A stretch of DNA of 64,000 nt from Rhodoferax sp. (GCF_028689295.1 NZ_JAQTWL010000010.1:1-64000); one strand, 5' to 3'. Shown: positions 1 through 9,509, numbered from the stretch's first letter. Program-made: numbers and translations. Notes: generated by a model from the letters alone, not told the origin.

Positions 1-472
1 CTTGTTGCCACGCTGGGTTGCGTACCTGTTGTCGAAACTGCTGGTAGTCCACATCGTCGAGGCACAGTTCTTCGCCATGGGACAGCAGCCAGCGCTGGCC
101 ATCGAAGTCCAGCACCGTCGGGTCAGTCAGCAGCGTCATGCCACAGCCCTTGGCAAAGTCGTTGCCCAGCAAAAAGTCGCGGTTGCCGTGCATGAAATAC
201 ACGGACATGCGCGCTGCCGTTGCGCTGATGACCTGCTGGCATTGCAGCGCGAAAGCCCCCTCAGGGTCGTCAGCCGCGCGGGTGATGTCATCGCCCACCC
301 AGACCTCGAACAAGTCGCCCAGAATGAACAGCGCATCAGCCGACGTGCTGGCCATGTAGCGCTGCCAGGCAGCAAAGGTGGCGGGCTCGCCGGCCTGCAG
401 GTGCAGATCGGAAATGAAGTCGATCATGCGCCAGTGGGGGCGGGCAATTTCCACTGGCGCAATGGGGAGCAT
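1..472 (-). CDS. lpxH: UDP-2,3-diacylglucosamine pyrophosphohydrolase, 5' part
   Basis: LpxH removes UMP from UDP-2,3-diacylglucosamine at the inner face of the cytoplasmic membrane in lipid A synthesis. Reading the minus strand from the ATG at 472 gives 157 codons without a stop before the window ends, so the C-terminal third is missing. The metallophosphoesterase motifs are all in place: SDLHL near residue 20, GDLFEVWVGDD near residue 50, GNRDFLLG near residue 100, and an SHGEELCLDD motif further on. The gene begins 16 nt after the ppiB stop and probably shares its transcript (ppiA-ppiB-lpxH). The family call is firm; only completeness is unknown. Confidence 0.93.
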   Translation of the reverse strand, partial: MLPIAPVEIARPHWRMIDFISDLHLQAGEPATFAAWQRYMASTSADALFILGDLFEVWVGDDITRAADDPEGAFALQCQQVISATAARMSVYFMHGNRDFLLGNDFAKGCGMTLLTDPTVLDFDGQRWLLSHGEELCLDDVDYQQFRQQVRNPAWQQ

Positions 473-488
473 CCGAATCCCCGGAGGT

Positions 489-995
489 TTACAGCGCGAC
501 GGCCTTTTCGATCACCACGTCTTCCAGTGGCACGTCATCATGGTAGCCCTTGCGGCCGGTTTTGACGGCCTTGATCTTGTCCACCACATCGGTGCCGCCC
601 ACCACTTTGCCAAACACCGCGTAGCCCCAGCCCTGGGCGCTGGGCGCGGTGTGGTTCAGAAAGCTGTTGTCGGCGACGTTGATGAAAAACTGGGCGGTGG
701 CCGAGTGCGGGTCGCCGGTGCGGGCCATGGCCACGGTGTAGTTCAGGTTTTTCAGGCCGTTGTTGGCCTCGTTTTCGATCGGCGCGTCGCAGGCCTTTTG
801 CCCCATGCCAGGTTCCATGCCGCCGCCTTGCACCATGAAGCCTGGTATCACGCGGTGAAAAATGGTGTTGTGGTAATGGCCCTTGTTGACGTAGCTGAGG
901 AAGTTGGCGGCGCATTTGGGCGCCTTGTCAGCATCGAGTTCAAGCGTGATGGTGCCGTAGTTTTTGATATGGAGTTCGACTTGGGGGTTGCTCAT
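489..995 (-). CDS. ppiB: peptidyl-prolyl cis-trans isomerase B (cyclophilin, cytoplasmic)
   Basis: A 168-residue cyclophilin with no signal peptide, so it should act in the cytoplasm as a prolyl isomerase. The conserved core is clear: the catalytic stretch [14 protein letters not shown] near residues 47-60, MART near residue 90, the AQFFINV strand near residue 100, and [11 protein letters not shown] near residue 125. It lies 3 nt downstream of ppiA, so the two isomerases look like a tandem duplication in one operon. Length and motifs match E. coli PpiB. Confidence 0.95.
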   Translation of the reverse strand: MSNPQVELHIKNYGTITLELDADKAPKCAANFLSYVNKGHYHNTIFHRVIPGFMVQGGGMEPGMGQKACDAPIENEANNGLKNLNYTVAMARTGDPHSATAQFFINVADNSFLNHTAPSAQGWGYAVFGKVVGGTDVVDKIKAVKTGRKGYHDDVPLEDVVIEKAVAL

Positions 996-998
996 GAT

Positions 999-1682
999 TT
1001 ATTTCACCAGGTTTGCAGAGTTGATAAGAATGGGGGTTTTGGGGACGTCAACACCAAACGGGCCACCGGGGCCGGTGGGCGTGGACTTGATGGCGTTGAC
1101 CACGTCCATGCCTGAAACGACTTTACCAAAAACCGTGTAGCCAAACAGGCGGTTGGAATTTAACAGATCAGCACGGGGCGTGTTGGTATAAACCTCACCC
1201 TGGAATTCAAAACGCGGCACCGGGTCGCCTGGGGGAATGGCGACGGGGTCGAGGCGGCGGTTGTCGGCCACATTGATGAAAAACTGGGCAGTGGCCGATT
1301 GCGGGTCACTCGTGCGCGCCATGGCCAGCGTGCCGACCACATTGCGCAAGCCCTTTTCATAGGCCAGGCGGCCTTCATGCACGACAGGTGCGCGGGTGGG
1401 CTTTTGCTGGTAACTGGCATCGAAGCCGCCGCCCTGGATCATGAAGTTGCCGATCACGCGGTGAAAAATGGTGCCGTCATAGTGCTTGTCCTTGACGTAC
1501 TGCAAGAAATTCTCGACCGTTTTGGGCGCCTTGTCGGGGTACAGCTCGACCACAAAATCGCCCGCCGAGGTGGCAAACTTGACCTGTGGCGCGGCTTGCG
1601 CCAGCGCCAGGTTGGCCGCAGTCGATAGCGCCGAGGCGGCTATAGAGGCACGAACCAGCATGCCAAATGTATTGAAAATCAT
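999..1682 (-). CDS. ppiA: periplasmic peptidyl-prolyl cis-trans isomerase A
   Basis: A 227-residue cyclophilin with an N-terminal export signal (hydrophobic run to about residue 28, ending ALAQA), so it probably folds proteins in the periplasm. Core motifs are FHRVIGNFMIQGGG near residues 75-88, the AQFFINV strand, and GYTVFGKVVSGMDVV near the C-terminus. A loop of roughly 25 residues around residues 150-175 (DPVAIPPGDPVPRFEF region) is absent from the neighbouring PpiB. First gene of the ppiA-ppiB-lpxH series. A start further inside is possible but would cut the signal. Confidence 0.93.
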   Translation of the reverse strand: MIFNTFGMLVRASIAASALSTAANLALAQAAPQVKFATSAGDFVVELYPDKAPKTVENFLQYVKDKHYDGTIFHRVIGNFMIQGGGFDASYQQKPTRAPVVHEGRLAYEKGLRNVVGTLAMARTSDPQSATAQFFINVADNRRLDPVAIPPGDPVPRFEFQGEVYTNTPRADLLNSNRLFGYTVFGKVVSGMDVVNAIKSTPTGPGGPFGVDVPKTPILINSANLVK

Positions 1683-1749
1683 CCAATTACTCCTTCATAA
1701 GTGGGCGTCAGTGCCGATCTGTGTGATCAGCCGCTGTGACTGCGGGCAA

Positions 1750-2319
1750 TCAAGGCTTGACTACCGGGGGTAGCGTTGTCTGGCGCGGGTTGGCCAAGCT
1801 GGGTTTGAAGACTTCGCGGATCAAGGCGAGCTTGGGCGGCACAAAGCTGTTGCCGCTGTCGAGTTGCAGGGCTTTGTTGTAGGCTTGGCCAGCCAGACGG
1901 GCATAGACGTCGCCCAGATTTTCATAGGCCGTGGCGTAACCGGGGTTGGTGCGGATCGCCATTTCGAGTGCCGCGCGCGCCTTTTCATAGTGGCCCTGCG
2001 CTGCATGTAGCACGGCCAGGTTGTTGTACGGTTCGGCCAGTTCGGGGTAGTCCTGGGTAAGGCTGACAAAGGTGGCAATCGCCTCGTCCTGCTTGCCCAG
2101 ATTGCGCTGGATTACACCCTTGAGAAAGCGCATTTGCGGATCGGCCGGTTTGGTGGCTAGGTAGCTGTCCACCTTGGCCAGGGCCTCGGCGAATTTGTTG
2201 GCGCGCACTAGCTGGCTGGTGTCAGCGTATTCGTCAGCCTGGCTCGACAGTGCCGTCAATGCCCCCAAAATGATGAACCAGCGCAAGGTTTTGTAAAGGA
2301 GTGAACGGGCTTGCTTCAT
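1750..2319 (-). CDS. tetratricopeptide-repeat protein, probably exported
   Basis: A 189-residue protein with an N-terminal hydrophobic segment (about residues 10-28, ending near SSQADEYADT) and then three or so TPR-like helix pairs between residues 35 and 150, for example ANKFAEALAKVDSYLATKPADP and YNNLAVLHAAQGHYEKA. TPRs mediate protein-protein contacts; no partner is evident. Similar short TPR proteins sit upstream of ppiA in related betaproteobacteria. It is transcribed in the same direction as ppiA with a 67-nt gap, so it could be cotranscribed or independent. Confidence 0.85.
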   Translation of the reverse strand: MKQARSLLYKTLRWFIILGALTALSSQADEYADTSQLVRANKFAEALAKVDSYLATKPADPQMRFLKGVIQRNLGKQDEAIATFVSLTQDYPELAEPYNNLAVLHAAQGHYEKARAALEMAIRTNPGYATAYENLGDVYARLAGQAYNKALQLDSGNSFVPPKLALIREVFKPSLANPRQTTLPPVVKP

Positions 2320-2513
2320 GGGTGGAAGTGTGGAAAGGAGTGGCTCGGCCTGCCCACAAGCATGTGTGGGTAGGGCCTTATACTGATGCGAATTGTAGCT
2401 GAGGGGTCCTTTTTTGGGCGTGTTTGCCGGTTGCCGGACACCATGCTCGAACGTATGGTTCGCGCCTCCCCGTTTGGCGCAATATTGGTTTTTTTAATGG
2501 ATTTAGACGACTC

Positions 2514-3890
2514 ATGAGTTTGCGCATTTACAACACGATGTCTCGTGTTCTTGAAGCTTTTTCGCCGCTACAGCCCGGCCATGTGCGCATGTACGTGTGT
2601 GGTATGACCGTGTATGATTTGTGCCATCTGGGCCACGCGCGGGCCATGGTGGCTTTTGATGTGGTGCAGCGCTGGTTTAAGTGCAGTGGCTATCAGGTCA
2701 CTTATGTCCGCAACGTGACTGATATCGACGACAAAATCATCAAGCGCGCCCTTGAAAACGGTGAAACCATCCGTGCCCTGACCGACCGCATGGTGGCAGC
2801 CTTGCACCAGGATGCCGATGCGCTGGGCATCGAGCGCCCCACGCTTGAGCCGCGCGCTACCGACTACGTCCCCTCCATGCTCAAGCTCATCGGCCAGTTG
2901 CAGGACAAAGGCCTGGCCTACCAGAGCGGCGACGGTGATGTGAACTTTGCGGTGCGCAAGTTCGACGGCTACGGCAAGCTCAGCGGCAAGTCGCTCGACG
3001 AGTTGCGCGCCGGCGAGCGTGTGGCTGTGGCCGATGGCAAGACCGATCCACTCGACTTCGTGCTTTGGAAATCTGCCAAACCTGCCGAGCCGGTCGATGC
3101 CAAATGGGACAGTGTTTATGGTCCCGGACGGCCGGGCTGGCATATCGAGTGCTCGGCCATGTGCGGCGAGTTGCTGGGTCAGACGGTCGATATTCATGGC
3201 GGCGGGGCCGACCTGCAGTTCCCCCACCACGAGAACGAAATCGCCCAAAGCGAAGGCGCCACCGGCCAGCCATTGGCGCGTTTCTGGATGCACAACGGTT
3301 TTGTCACGCGCGACAACGAGAAGATGTCCAAAAGCTTGGGCAATTTCTTCACCATACGCGAGATCCTGGCCCGCTTCGATGCCGAGACGCTGCGCTTTTT
3401 CATTGTGCGCGCGCACTACCGCAGCGCCCTGAACTACAGCGACGTGCATCTGGAAGACGCCCGCCAGTCGCTCAAGCGCTTGTACACCGCGATGGATTTG
3501 GTGCCCCCTGAATCAGTCGTCATCGATTGGACTGACCCCTTTGCGGCGCGCTTCAGGGCGGCGATGGACGAGGACTTTGGCACGCCCGAAGCGGTTGCAG
3601 TGCTGTTCGACTTGGCCAGCGAGGTCAATCGCACCCGTTCGGGTGCGCTGGCGGGTCTGCTCAAGGCCTTGGGTGGCTGCCTGGGCTTGCTGCAAGAAGA
3701 CCCCAAAGCCTATTTGCAGTCAGGCGCCGGTGTCAGCGAAGCTGACATCACCCAGCGCATTGCCGAGCGGGCCGCCGCCAAGGTTGCCAAAGATTTTGCC
3801 GAGGCTGACCGCATTCGCCGGGAGTTGCTGGCTCTGGGTATCGTGCTGAAAGACTCGGCCAGCGGCACCAGCTGGGAAGTTTCCAAATGA
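2514..3890 (+). CDS. cysS: cysteinyl-tRNA synthetase
   Basis: A 458-residue class I aminoacyl-tRNA synthetase that charges tRNA-Cys. The HIGH signature appears as HLGH at residues 38-41 and KMSKS at 270-274. The zinc ligands are suggested by the early YVCGMTVYD cysteine and by the HIECSAMC and FPHHENE segments. The reading frame stays open upstream to 2424, but alignment of the start (MSLRIYNTM) with known CysRS favours the ATG at 2514. Divergent from the TPR gene; the 194-nt gap between them must hold both promoters, though I see no clear consensus. Confidence 0.97.
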   Translation: MSLRIYNTMSRVLEAFSPLQPGHVRMYVCGMTVYDLCHLGHARAMVAFDVVQRWFKCSGYQVTYVRNVTDIDDKIIKRALENGETIRALTDRMVAALHQDADALGIERPTLEPRATDYVPSMLKLIGQLQDKGLAYQSGDGDVNFAVRKFDGYGKLSGKSLDELRAGERVAVADGKTDPLDFVLWKSAKPAEPVDAKWDSVYGPGRPGWHIECSAMCGELLGQTVDIHGGGADLQFPHHENEIAQSEGATGQPLARFWMHNGFVTRDNEKMSKSLGNFFTIREILARFDAETLRFFIVRAHYRSALNYSDVHLEDARQSLKRLYTAMDLVPPESVVIDWTDPFAARFRAAMDEDFGTPEAVAVLFDLASEVNRTRSGALAGLLKALGGCLGLLQEDPKAYLQSGAGVSEADITQRIAERAAAKVAKDFAEADRIRRELLALGIVLKDSASGTSWEVSK

Positions 3891-3903
3891 GGGCGATCAA
3901 GAG

Positions 3904-4542
3904 ATGAGTGCGACAGAGAGTTGTGCGACGCCCGCCTATTGGGAGGATGCCTGCAAGCATCTGGTCAAAAAAGACCGCGTCATGAAGCGGCTGATTCCGC
4001 AGTTTGGCCAGGCCTGCCTGCAAAGCCGGGGCGATGCCTTTGCCACCCTGGCGCGCAGCGTCGTCGGCCAGCAAATCTCGGTCAAGGCGGCGCAAACCGT
4101 GTGGGACCGCTTTGCCAAACTGGCGCCCAGGATGGCCCCCGCGCAGGTGCTCAAACTCAAGATCGACGACATGCGGGCGGCGGGTTTGAGCGCCCGCAAG
4201 GTGGAATACCTGGTGGATCTGGCGATTCACTTTGACAGCGGTCTGGTGCAAGTGGATGACTGGACGGCGATGGACGACGAGGCCATCATCGCCGAGTTGG
4301 TGGCCATCCGTGGCATCGGCCGCTGGACCGCCGAGATGTTTCTGATTTTTCACCTGATGCGCCCCAATGTGTTGCCGCTCGACGATGTCGGGCTGATCAA
4401 CGGCATCAGCAAAAGCTATTTCTCGGGCGATGCCGTCAGCCGCAGCGACGCGCGCGAGGTGGCGCTGGCCTGGGCGCCCTACCGCACCGTGGCAACTTGG
4501 TATATTTGGCGCTCGTTGGATCCGGTGCCGGTTGAATACTGA
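3904..4542 (+). CDS. DNA-3-methyladenine glycosylase (HhH-GPD family)
   Basis: A 212-residue base-excision repair glycosylase. It shows the helix-hairpin-helix and Gly/Pro-Asp signature: the hairpin AIRGIGRWTAEMF near residues 138-150 and LPLDDVGL near residues 165-172, whose second Asp is the expected catalytic residue. SVVGQQISVKAAQ near residues 55-67 is the conserved front helix. It is shorter than E. coli AlkA (282), lacking the N-terminal beta domain, as in yeast Mag-type and many bacterial homologues. It starts 13 nt after cysS and probably shares its transcript. Confidence 0.9.
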   Translation: MSATESCATPAYWEDACKHLVKKDRVMKRLIPQFGQACLQSRGDAFATLARSVVGQQISVKAAQTVWDRFAKLAPRMAPAQVLKLKIDDMRAAGLSARKVEYLVDLAIHFDSGLVQVDDWTAMDDEAIIAELVAIRGIGRWTAEMFLIFHLMRPNVLPLDDVGLINGISKSYFSGDAVSRSDAREVALAWAPYRTVATWYIWRSLDPVPVEY

Positions 4543-4557
4543 AACCAAAAACTTTGC

Positions 4558-4596
4558 GGGACAGACCAAGATTTGCGCAGCAAATTTGCTCTGTCC
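4558..4596. repeat. REP-like hairpin between the glycosylase gene and accA
   Basis: A near-perfect stem: GGACAG at the left pairs with CTGTCC at the right, and the interior AGATTTGC pairs with GCAAATTT around a GCA loop. The element covers the end of the intergenic space and stops about 25 nt before the accA ribosome-binding site. Hairpins of this general form, beginning GGGACAGA, occur as dispersed REP elements in betaproteobacteria. That family identity is from memory and was not checked by search. Confidence 0.6.
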
Positions 4597-4632
4597 TCAA
4601 CTGATCAAGAAGACCCTGAACAGGAGCCCGTT

Positions 4633-5610
4633 TTGGCTAAAAAAACTTTCCTCGATTTCGAGAACCCGATTGCCGAACTGGAAAACAAAATTGAAGAACT
4701 GCGCTACGTGCAGACCGAGTCGGCGGTCGATATTTCGGCTGAAATCACCCAACTGGCCAAGAAAAGCCAGCAGCTCACCAAAGACATCTACAGCGACTTG
4801 ACGCCCTGGCAAATCACCAAGATTGCGCGCCATGCCGAGCGTCCCTACACCATGGACTATGTGAACGAGCTGTTCACCCATTTTGTCGAGCTGCACGGCG
4901 ACCGCCACTTTGCCGACGACCTCAGCATCGTGGGCGGCCTGGCGCGTTTCAACGGCACGCCCTGCATGGTGATCGGCCAGCAAAAGGGCCGCGACACGCG
5001 CGAGCGCGCCAGCCGCAACTTCGGCATGAGCAAGCCCGAGGGCTACCGCAAGGCGCTGCGGCTGATGAAGACCGCTGAAAAGTTCAAGCTGCCGGTGTTC
5101 ACCTTTGTCGATACGCCCGGCGCCTACCCCGGCATCGACGCCGAGGAACGCGGTCAGGCCGAAGCCATTGGCCGCAACATTTTCGAGATGGCGCAGCTCC
5201 AAGTTCCGATCATCGTCACCATCATCGGCGAAGGCGGCTCGGGCGGCGCGCTGGCGATATCGGTGGGCGACCAGCTGCTGATGCTGCAGTATTCCATTTA
5301 CTCGGTGATCAGCCCCGAGGGCTGTGCCTCCATTCTTTGGAAAACCGCTGACAAGGCGCAGGAGGCCGCCGACGCGCTGGGCATCACCGCGCACCGCCTC
5401 AAGGCTCTGGGCGTGATCGACAAAATTGTCAATGAACCAGTGGGCGGCGCGCAGCGCGACCCCAAGCAAATGGCGGCATTCCTCAAGCGCGCGCTGACCG
5501 AAGCGTACCGCCAGGTCAGCGACCTCAAGGTGGAAGATTTGCTGGCCCGGCGCTACGAGCGGCTGCAGAGCTATGGCCGTTTCACTGACACCAAGACCAC
5601 GGGCAAATAA
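4633..5610 (+). CDS. accA: acetyl-CoA carboxylase carboxyltransferase subunit alpha
   Basis: A 325-residue subunit that, with AccD, transfers the carboxyl group from biotin carboxyl carrier protein to acetyl-CoA, the first committed step of fatty acid synthesis. The start is a TTG codon preceded by CAGGAG at 4621-4626; from there the protein reads [10 protein letters not shown], the usual beginning of betaproteobacterial AccA. An upstream ATG at 4573 lies in the REP hairpin and is unlikely. The crotonase-fold core [10 protein letters not shown] near residues 198-207 and the conserved segment [18 protein letters not shown] are intact. Confidence 0.96.
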   Translation: MAKKTFLDFENPIAELENKIEELRYVQTESAVDISAEITQLAKKSQQLTKDIYSDLTPWQITKIARHAERPYTMDYVNELFTHFVELHGDRHFADDLSIVGGLARFNGTPCMVIGQQKGRDTRERASRNFGMSKPEGYRKALRLMKTAEKFKLPVFTFVDTPGAYPGIDAEERGQAEAIGRNIFEMAQLQVPIIVTIIGEGGSGGALAISVGDQLLMLQYSIYSVISPEGCASILWKTADKAQEAADALGITAHRLKALGVIDKIVNEPVGGAQRDPKQMAAFLKRALTEAYRQVSDLKVEDLLARRYERLQSYGRFTDTKTTGK

Positions 5611-5625
5611 CCCGCTTGCCACGCC

Positions 5626-6579
5626 ATGACGCGCTCCTTCGAGCAGGCCATGGCCGCTTTCGAGCCTGCCTTGCCGCTGGCCGTAGCCTACAGCGGTGGT
5701 GCCGATTCCACCGCGCTGCTGCTGGCATGTGCGCGCCAATGGCCCGGCCAGTTGGTCGCCGTGCATGTGCACCACGGCTTGCAGGCGGCGGGTGACGACT
5801 TCGAACGCCATTGCCGGGCCTTTTGTGACAATTTGCAGGTGCCGCTGATGGTGCAAAAAGTTGATGCCCGACATGCCCCGGGGCAAAGCCCCGAAGCCGC
5901 GGCGCGTCAAGCCCGTTACAACGCCATCGGGGCGCTGGCGCAGCGCGGGCCAGCCGCCTTCCAAACCATTGCCGTTGCCCAACATGCCGACGACCAGGTC
6001 GAAACCCTGCTGCTGGCTTTGAGCCGGGGTGCCGGCCTGCCCGGCATGAGCGCCATGGCCGCGCAGTGGCGGCGCGCTGGCCTGACTTGGTGCCGCCCCT
6101 TGCTGGAGGTCAGCAGCGCGGATATACGGGCCTGGCTGAAAGCGCAGGGCGCTGACTTCATCGAGGACCCCAGCAATGTCGATGAACGCTTTACCCGCAA
6201 CCGTATCCGGGCACGCCTGATGCCTGCGTTGCAAGCATGTTTTCCCCAGTTCCGTGACACCTTTGCCCGCAGCAGCCGCCATGCCGCGCAGGCTCAAGGC
6301 CTGTTGCAGGAGATGGCCGTTGAAGACCTTGCGCGCATCGGTGTCCCCCCAGCCATTAAATCCCTGCAAATCCTGAGCCCTCCGCGGCTGGCCAATTTGC
6401 TGCGCCACTGGCTGCTGCGCGTGCACCAGGTCACGCCGACCAGTGCTCAACTGGATGAACTGATGTTCCAGCTCGATGCATGCCGCACCCGGGGTCATCA
6501 GTTGCACCTGAAGGTGGGTCAGGGCTTTTGTGTCAGGCGCGGGGATGCCCTCGATTGGTACAATCCTCAGCTCTTGTAA
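5626..6579 (+). CDS. tilS: tRNA(Ile)-lysidine synthetase
   Basis: A 317-residue N-type ATP pyrophosphatase that converts C34 of the AUA-reading tRNA-Ile to lysidine, changing both decoding and charging. The PP-loop SGGADST is at residues 24-30, HHG near residue 49, the AQHADDQVET motif near residue 120, and the RNRIR segment near residue 190. It lacks the far C-terminal domain of the 432-residue E. coli enzyme, as is usual in Burkholderiales. It starts 15 nt after accA and ends 18 nt before lysC. Confidence 0.93.
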   Translation: MTRSFEQAMAAFEPALPLAVAYSGGADSTALLLACARQWPGQLVAVHVHHGLQAAGDDFERHCRAFCDNLQVPLMVQKVDARHAPGQSPEAAARQARYNAIGALAQRGPAAFQTIAVAQHADDQVETLLLALSRGAGLPGMSAMAAQWRRAGLTWCRPLLEVSSADIRAWLKAQGADFIEDPSNVDERFTRNRIRARLMPALQACFPQFRDTFARSSRHAAQAQGLLQEMAVEDLARIGVPPAIKSLQILSPPRLANLLRHWLLRVHQVTPTSAQLDELMFQLDACRTRGHQLHLKVGQGFCVRRGDALDWYNPQLL

Positions 6580-6597
6580 CCCACCTCAACCCCTTTC

Positions 6598-7866
6598 ATG
6601 TCCTTGATTGTTCATAAATACGGCGGCACCTCGATGGGCTCAACCGAGCGCATCAGAAATGTCGCAAAACGCGTCGCCAAATGGGCGCGCGCCGGTCACC
6701 AGATGGTGGTGGTACCCAGCGCCATGAGCGGTGAAACCAACCGCCTGCTGGCCCTGGCCAAAGAACTGGCGCCATCCACCCTGACCGACGCCTACAACCG
6801 CGAGCTCGACATGCTGGCCGCCACCGGCGAGCAGGCGTCAAGTGCCTTGCTGGCCATTGCGCTGCAGGCCGAGGGCTTGGAGTCGGTAAGTTACGCGGGC
6901 TGGCAGGTGCCCATTCGCACCAACAACGCCTACACCAAGGCCCGCATCGAGTCGATCGACGATCAAAAAGTACGCGCCGATCTGGACGCTGGCAAGGTGG
7001 TCATCGTGACCGGATTCCAGGGTCTGGACGAATCAGGCAACATTACCACGCTGGGCCGCGGCGGCTCGGACACCTCGGCGGTGGCCGTGGCAGCGGCCAT
7101 GAAAGCCGACGAATGCCTGATTTACACCGATGTTGATGGCGTTTACACCACCGACCCGCGCGTGGTGCCCGAAGCGCGCCGCCTGCAAACGGTGAGCTTT
7201 GAGGAAATGCTGGAGATGGCCTCCATGGGTTCCAAAGTGCTGCAGATTCGTTCGGTCGAATTTGCCGGCAAGTACAAAGTCAAACTGCGTGTGCTGTCGA
7301 GCTTTACGCCGTGGGACATCGATATCAATGAAGAAGCCAAATCTGGCACCCTGATCACTTTTGAGGAAGACGAAAACATGGAGCAAGCCATCGTTTCAGG
7401 CATCGCATTCACACGCGACGAGACCAAAATTTCTGTGCTGGGCGTGCCCGACAAGCCCGGCATTGCCTATCAGATCCTGGGCGCCGTGGCCGACGCCAAC
7501 ATCGAAGTGGACATGATCATTCAGAACATCAGCAAAGAAGGCAAAACCGACTTCAGCTTTACCGTGAACCACGGCGACTACGCCAAGACCATGGATTTGC
7601 TGAAAAACGTGGTGGTGCCCAAGCTCGGCGCCCAGGAAGTGTTGGGCGACACCAAGATCTGCAAGGTTTCCATCGTTGGCATCGGCATGCGCAGCCATGT
7701 GGGCGTGGCCAGCACCATGTTCCGCGTGCTCAGCGAAGAAGGCATCAACATCCAGATGATTTCCACCTCGGAGATCAAAACCTCGGTGGTAATCGACGAG
7801 AAATACATGGAACTCGCCGTGCGCGCGCTGCACAAGGCATTTGGCCTGGATCAGGCACCAGCCTGA
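6598..7866 (+). CDS. lysC: aspartate kinase, lysine/threonine-sensitive type
   Basis: A 422-residue monofunctional aspartokinase, first enzyme of the Asp-family amino-acid pathway. The kinase domain starts with the KYGGTSMG nucleotide motif at residues 7-14, and carries GRGGSDTSAVA near residue 154 and YTDVDGVYTTDPR near residue 180. Two ACT domains follow (about residues 265-340 and 345-420), the usual site of lysine and threonine feedback. The internal ATG at 7378, in the DENMEQAIVSGIAF segment, could serve as the separate beta-subunit start known in other aspartokinases; that is an inference. Confidence 0.96.
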   Translation: MSLIVHKYGGTSMGSTERIRNVAKRVAKWARAGHQMVVVPSAMSGETNRLLALAKELAPSTLTDAYNRELDMLAATGEQASSALLAIALQAEGLESVSYAGWQVPIRTNNAYTKARIESIDDQKVRADLDAGKVVIVTGFQGLDESGNITTLGRGGSDTSAVAVAAAMKADECLIYTDVDGVYTTDPRVVPEARRLQTVSFEEMLEMASMGSKVLQIRSVEFAGKYKVKLRVLSSFTPWDIDINEEAKSGTLITFEEDENMEQAIVSGIAFTRDETKISVLGVPDKPGIAYQILGAVADANIEVDMIIQNISKEGKTDFSFTVNHGDYAKTMDLLKNVVVPKLGAQEVLGDTKICKVSIVGIGMRSHVGVASTMFRVLSEEGINIQMISTSEIKTSVVIDEKYMELAVRALHKAFGLDQAPA

Positions 7867-7909
7867 TTAAAGTCGCCAAGTCGTGACATAATCGCGGCTC
7901 TGATTTTCA

Positions 7910-8002
7910 GGAAACGTGACCGAGTGGCCGAAGGTGCTCCCCTGCTAAGGGAGTATGGGGTGTAGAGCCTCATCGAGGGTTCGAATCCCTCCGTTTCCGC
8001 CA
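7910..8002 (+). tRNA. tRNA-Ser (GCT anticodon)
   Basis: A 93-nt tRNA with a perfect 7-bp acceptor stem (GGAAACG with CGTTTCC), anticodon stem CTCCC/GGGAG enclosing CTGCTAA (anticodon GCT, reading AGC/AGU), a long variable arm as expected for serine, a GGTTCGAATCC T-arm, and an encoded G plus CCA end. A CATAAT -10 element at 7887-7892 fits its promoter. The island integrase lies immediately downstream in the same orientation, so this gene is the likely attachment site. Confidence 0.97.
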
Positions 8003-8039
8003 AAATTAGGTTTTATGACATCCAATAAAGCCTTCAAGA

Positions 8040-8080
8040 AGCCCCGCAAACCTAGTGTTTACGGGGCTTTTTTGTTTTTT
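8040..8080 (+). terminator. intrinsic terminator after tRNA-Ser
   Basis: AGCCCCG at 8040-8046 pairs with CGGGGCT at 8062-8068; an inner AAAC/GTTT extends the stem, and TTTTTTGTTTTTT follows. It can stop the tRNA transcript before the integrase gene. Confidence 0.85.
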
Positions 8081-8091
8081 AACGTCCAGCT

Positions 8092-8160
8092 AGGGGTATT
8101 GCAAGCTAGTGGCTAATGGGGGTATCTTTGGGGGCATGGGGGTATTCCAGTGGGGGTATC
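8092..8160 (+). repeat. GGGGGTAT tandem motifs at the left island end (integrase arm-site candidates)
   Basis: GGGGTAT-type motifs recur at about 8092, 8118, 8138 and 8152, just upstream of the integrase start. The same motif appears twice at 31470-31490, at the other end of the island, in the same orientation. P4-type integrases bind short direct repeats (arm sites) at both attachment ends through their N-terminal domain, so this is the natural reading. It is inferred from position and repetition only. Confidence 0.55.
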
Positions 8161-8187
8161 GCCAAAAAACAACCCTTGGAGTGCCCT

Positions 8188-9402
8188 ATGTCACTGACTG
8201 ATACAGCCATCAAGAAGGCCAAGCCGGGCGACAAACCTGTGAAACTGAGCGACGGCAGGGGCTTGTACCTACTGCTCAATCCCGTTGGCTCGAAGCTATG
8301 GCGCTGGAAATACCGGTATCTTGGCAAAGAGAAGGTGATGTCGCTGGGAGCCTATCCTGATGTTTCCCTGGCGCAGGCGCGCGACGGTATGGGTGAAGCG
8401 CGCAAGTTGTTGGCCAGCGGCACGGACCCCATGGCGCAGCGGGCCACCGACAAGATCACCAAACAGGCATCTGCTGAAAACTCTTTCCAGTCCGTGGCGT
8501 TGCTGTGGTGGGACCACTGGCACGGTGCCAAGAGTGCTCGCCATGCTGATGATGTGATGCGCCGCCTCAAGGCTGATGTCTTCCCCGCCATTGGCGCACG
8601 CCCGGTATCGGAGATACAGGCGCATGAGCTGGTGGCGATGGTGCTGACGATTTCAAAGCGGGGGGCATTGGATATTGCCAAACGGGCCTTGCAGACCTCT
8701 GGACAGGTTTTTCGATACGCGGTGGCCCATGGCCTGGCCCAACGCAATCCGGCCGGCGACATTAAGCCCAGCGACGTGCTGGCGTCCCGCAAGGCTGGTA
8801 ATTACGCACGCATCAGCGCCAAAGAGCTGCCTGAGCTGCTGCGGCACATCGAGGGCTATGCAGGCGCTGCCGTGACACGCATGGCCATGAAGTTGATGGC
8901 GCTGACCTTTGTCCGCACCTCTGAACTGATCGGCGCGCGCTGGGCCGAGTTTGACTTGGAAACGCGGCGCTGGGACATCCCCGCTTCGCGCATGAAGATG
9001 AAAACCCCGCACATCGTGCCGCTGTCCACCCAGGCGGTGAACGTGCTGCAAACGCTGCAACTGGTGTCCGGGCGCGGCAGGCTGCTGTTTCCGGGCGAGC
9101 GTGACCACGAAAAGTCCATGAGCAACAACACCATTTTGGGTGCGCTGGACCGCATGGGCTACAAGGGGCGCATGACCGGCCACGGATTCCGTGGCGTGGC
9201 TTCCACGTTGCTGCATGAAATGGGTTTTGACCATGCCCACATCGAACTGCAACTAGCGCACCAGGAACGCAACGAAGTGAGCGCCGCCTACAACCATGCA
9301 ACCTATCTCAAGCAACGGACCAAAATGATGCAGGATTGGGCGGATTACCTGGACCGTTGCACCACAGGCAAGGTGCTGGCGTTCGAGCGTAAACAAGCCT
9401 GA
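8188..9402 (+). CDS. P4-type tyrosine integrase of the island
   Basis: A 404-residue integrase with the DUF4102-like arm-binding domain (residues 5-90, including LSDGRGLYLLL), a core-binding domain to about residue 190, and the catalytic domain. Catalytic residues are visible: Arg in FVRTSE, HGFR (H-x-x-R), the AHQERNE segment, and the nucleophile Tyr in AAYNHATY. The chosen ATG has TTGGAG upstream and gives MSLTDTAIKKAK, typical of the family; an ATG at 8116 would translate through the arm-site repeats. Position next to tRNA-Ser marks the left end of the island. Confidence 0.94.
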   Translation: MSLTDTAIKKAKPGDKPVKLSDGRGLYLLLNPVGSKLWRWKYRYLGKEKVMSLGAYPDVSLAQARDGMGEARKLLASGTDPMAQRATDKITKQASAENSFQSVALLWWDHWHGAKSARHADDVMRRLKADVFPAIGARPVSEIQAHELVAMVLTISKRGALDIAKRALQTSGQVFRYAVAHGLAQRNPAGDIKPSDVLASRKAGNYARISAKELPELLRHIEGYAGAAVTRMAMKLMALTFVRTSELIGARWAEFDLETRRWDIPASRMKMKTPHIVPLSTQAVNVLQTLQLVSGRGRLLFPGERDHEKSMSNNTILGALDRMGYKGRMTGHGFRGVASTLLHEMGFDHAHIELQLAHQERNEVSAAYNHATYLKQRTKMMQDWADYLDRCTTGKVLAFERKQA

Positions 9403-9464
9403 TCGTCAGTGTTTGGGCGATACGAACTGGGATCAAATTTGTGATCACTCGATGACCCGATATA

Positions 9465-9502
9465 TTAAGACACTTGTTTAAATACAGTAATAGTGTTTTA
9501 AT
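9465..9502 (+). promoter_or_regulatory. MerR gene promoter with inverted repeat
   Basis: TTAAGACACT at 9465-9474 and AGTGTTTTAA at 9492-9501 form a 10-bp inverted repeat with one mismatch. A -35-like TTGTTT (9474-9479) and a -10-like TTTAAT (9497-9502) with a 17-bp spacer overlap it. Transcription would begin near 9509, only about one base before the MerR ATG at 9510, implying a leaderless or nearly leaderless mRNA. No Shine-Dalgarno sequence precedes that ATG, which fits. MerR-family regulators bind dyads lying between -35 and -10. Confidence 0.55.
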
Positions 9503-9509
9503 ATGTCCC

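Noticed and set aside
4597-6507. 636-codon ORF on the minus strand
   Set aside because: Antisense shadow of accA and tilS, both with full motif sets; a result of high GC codon bias.
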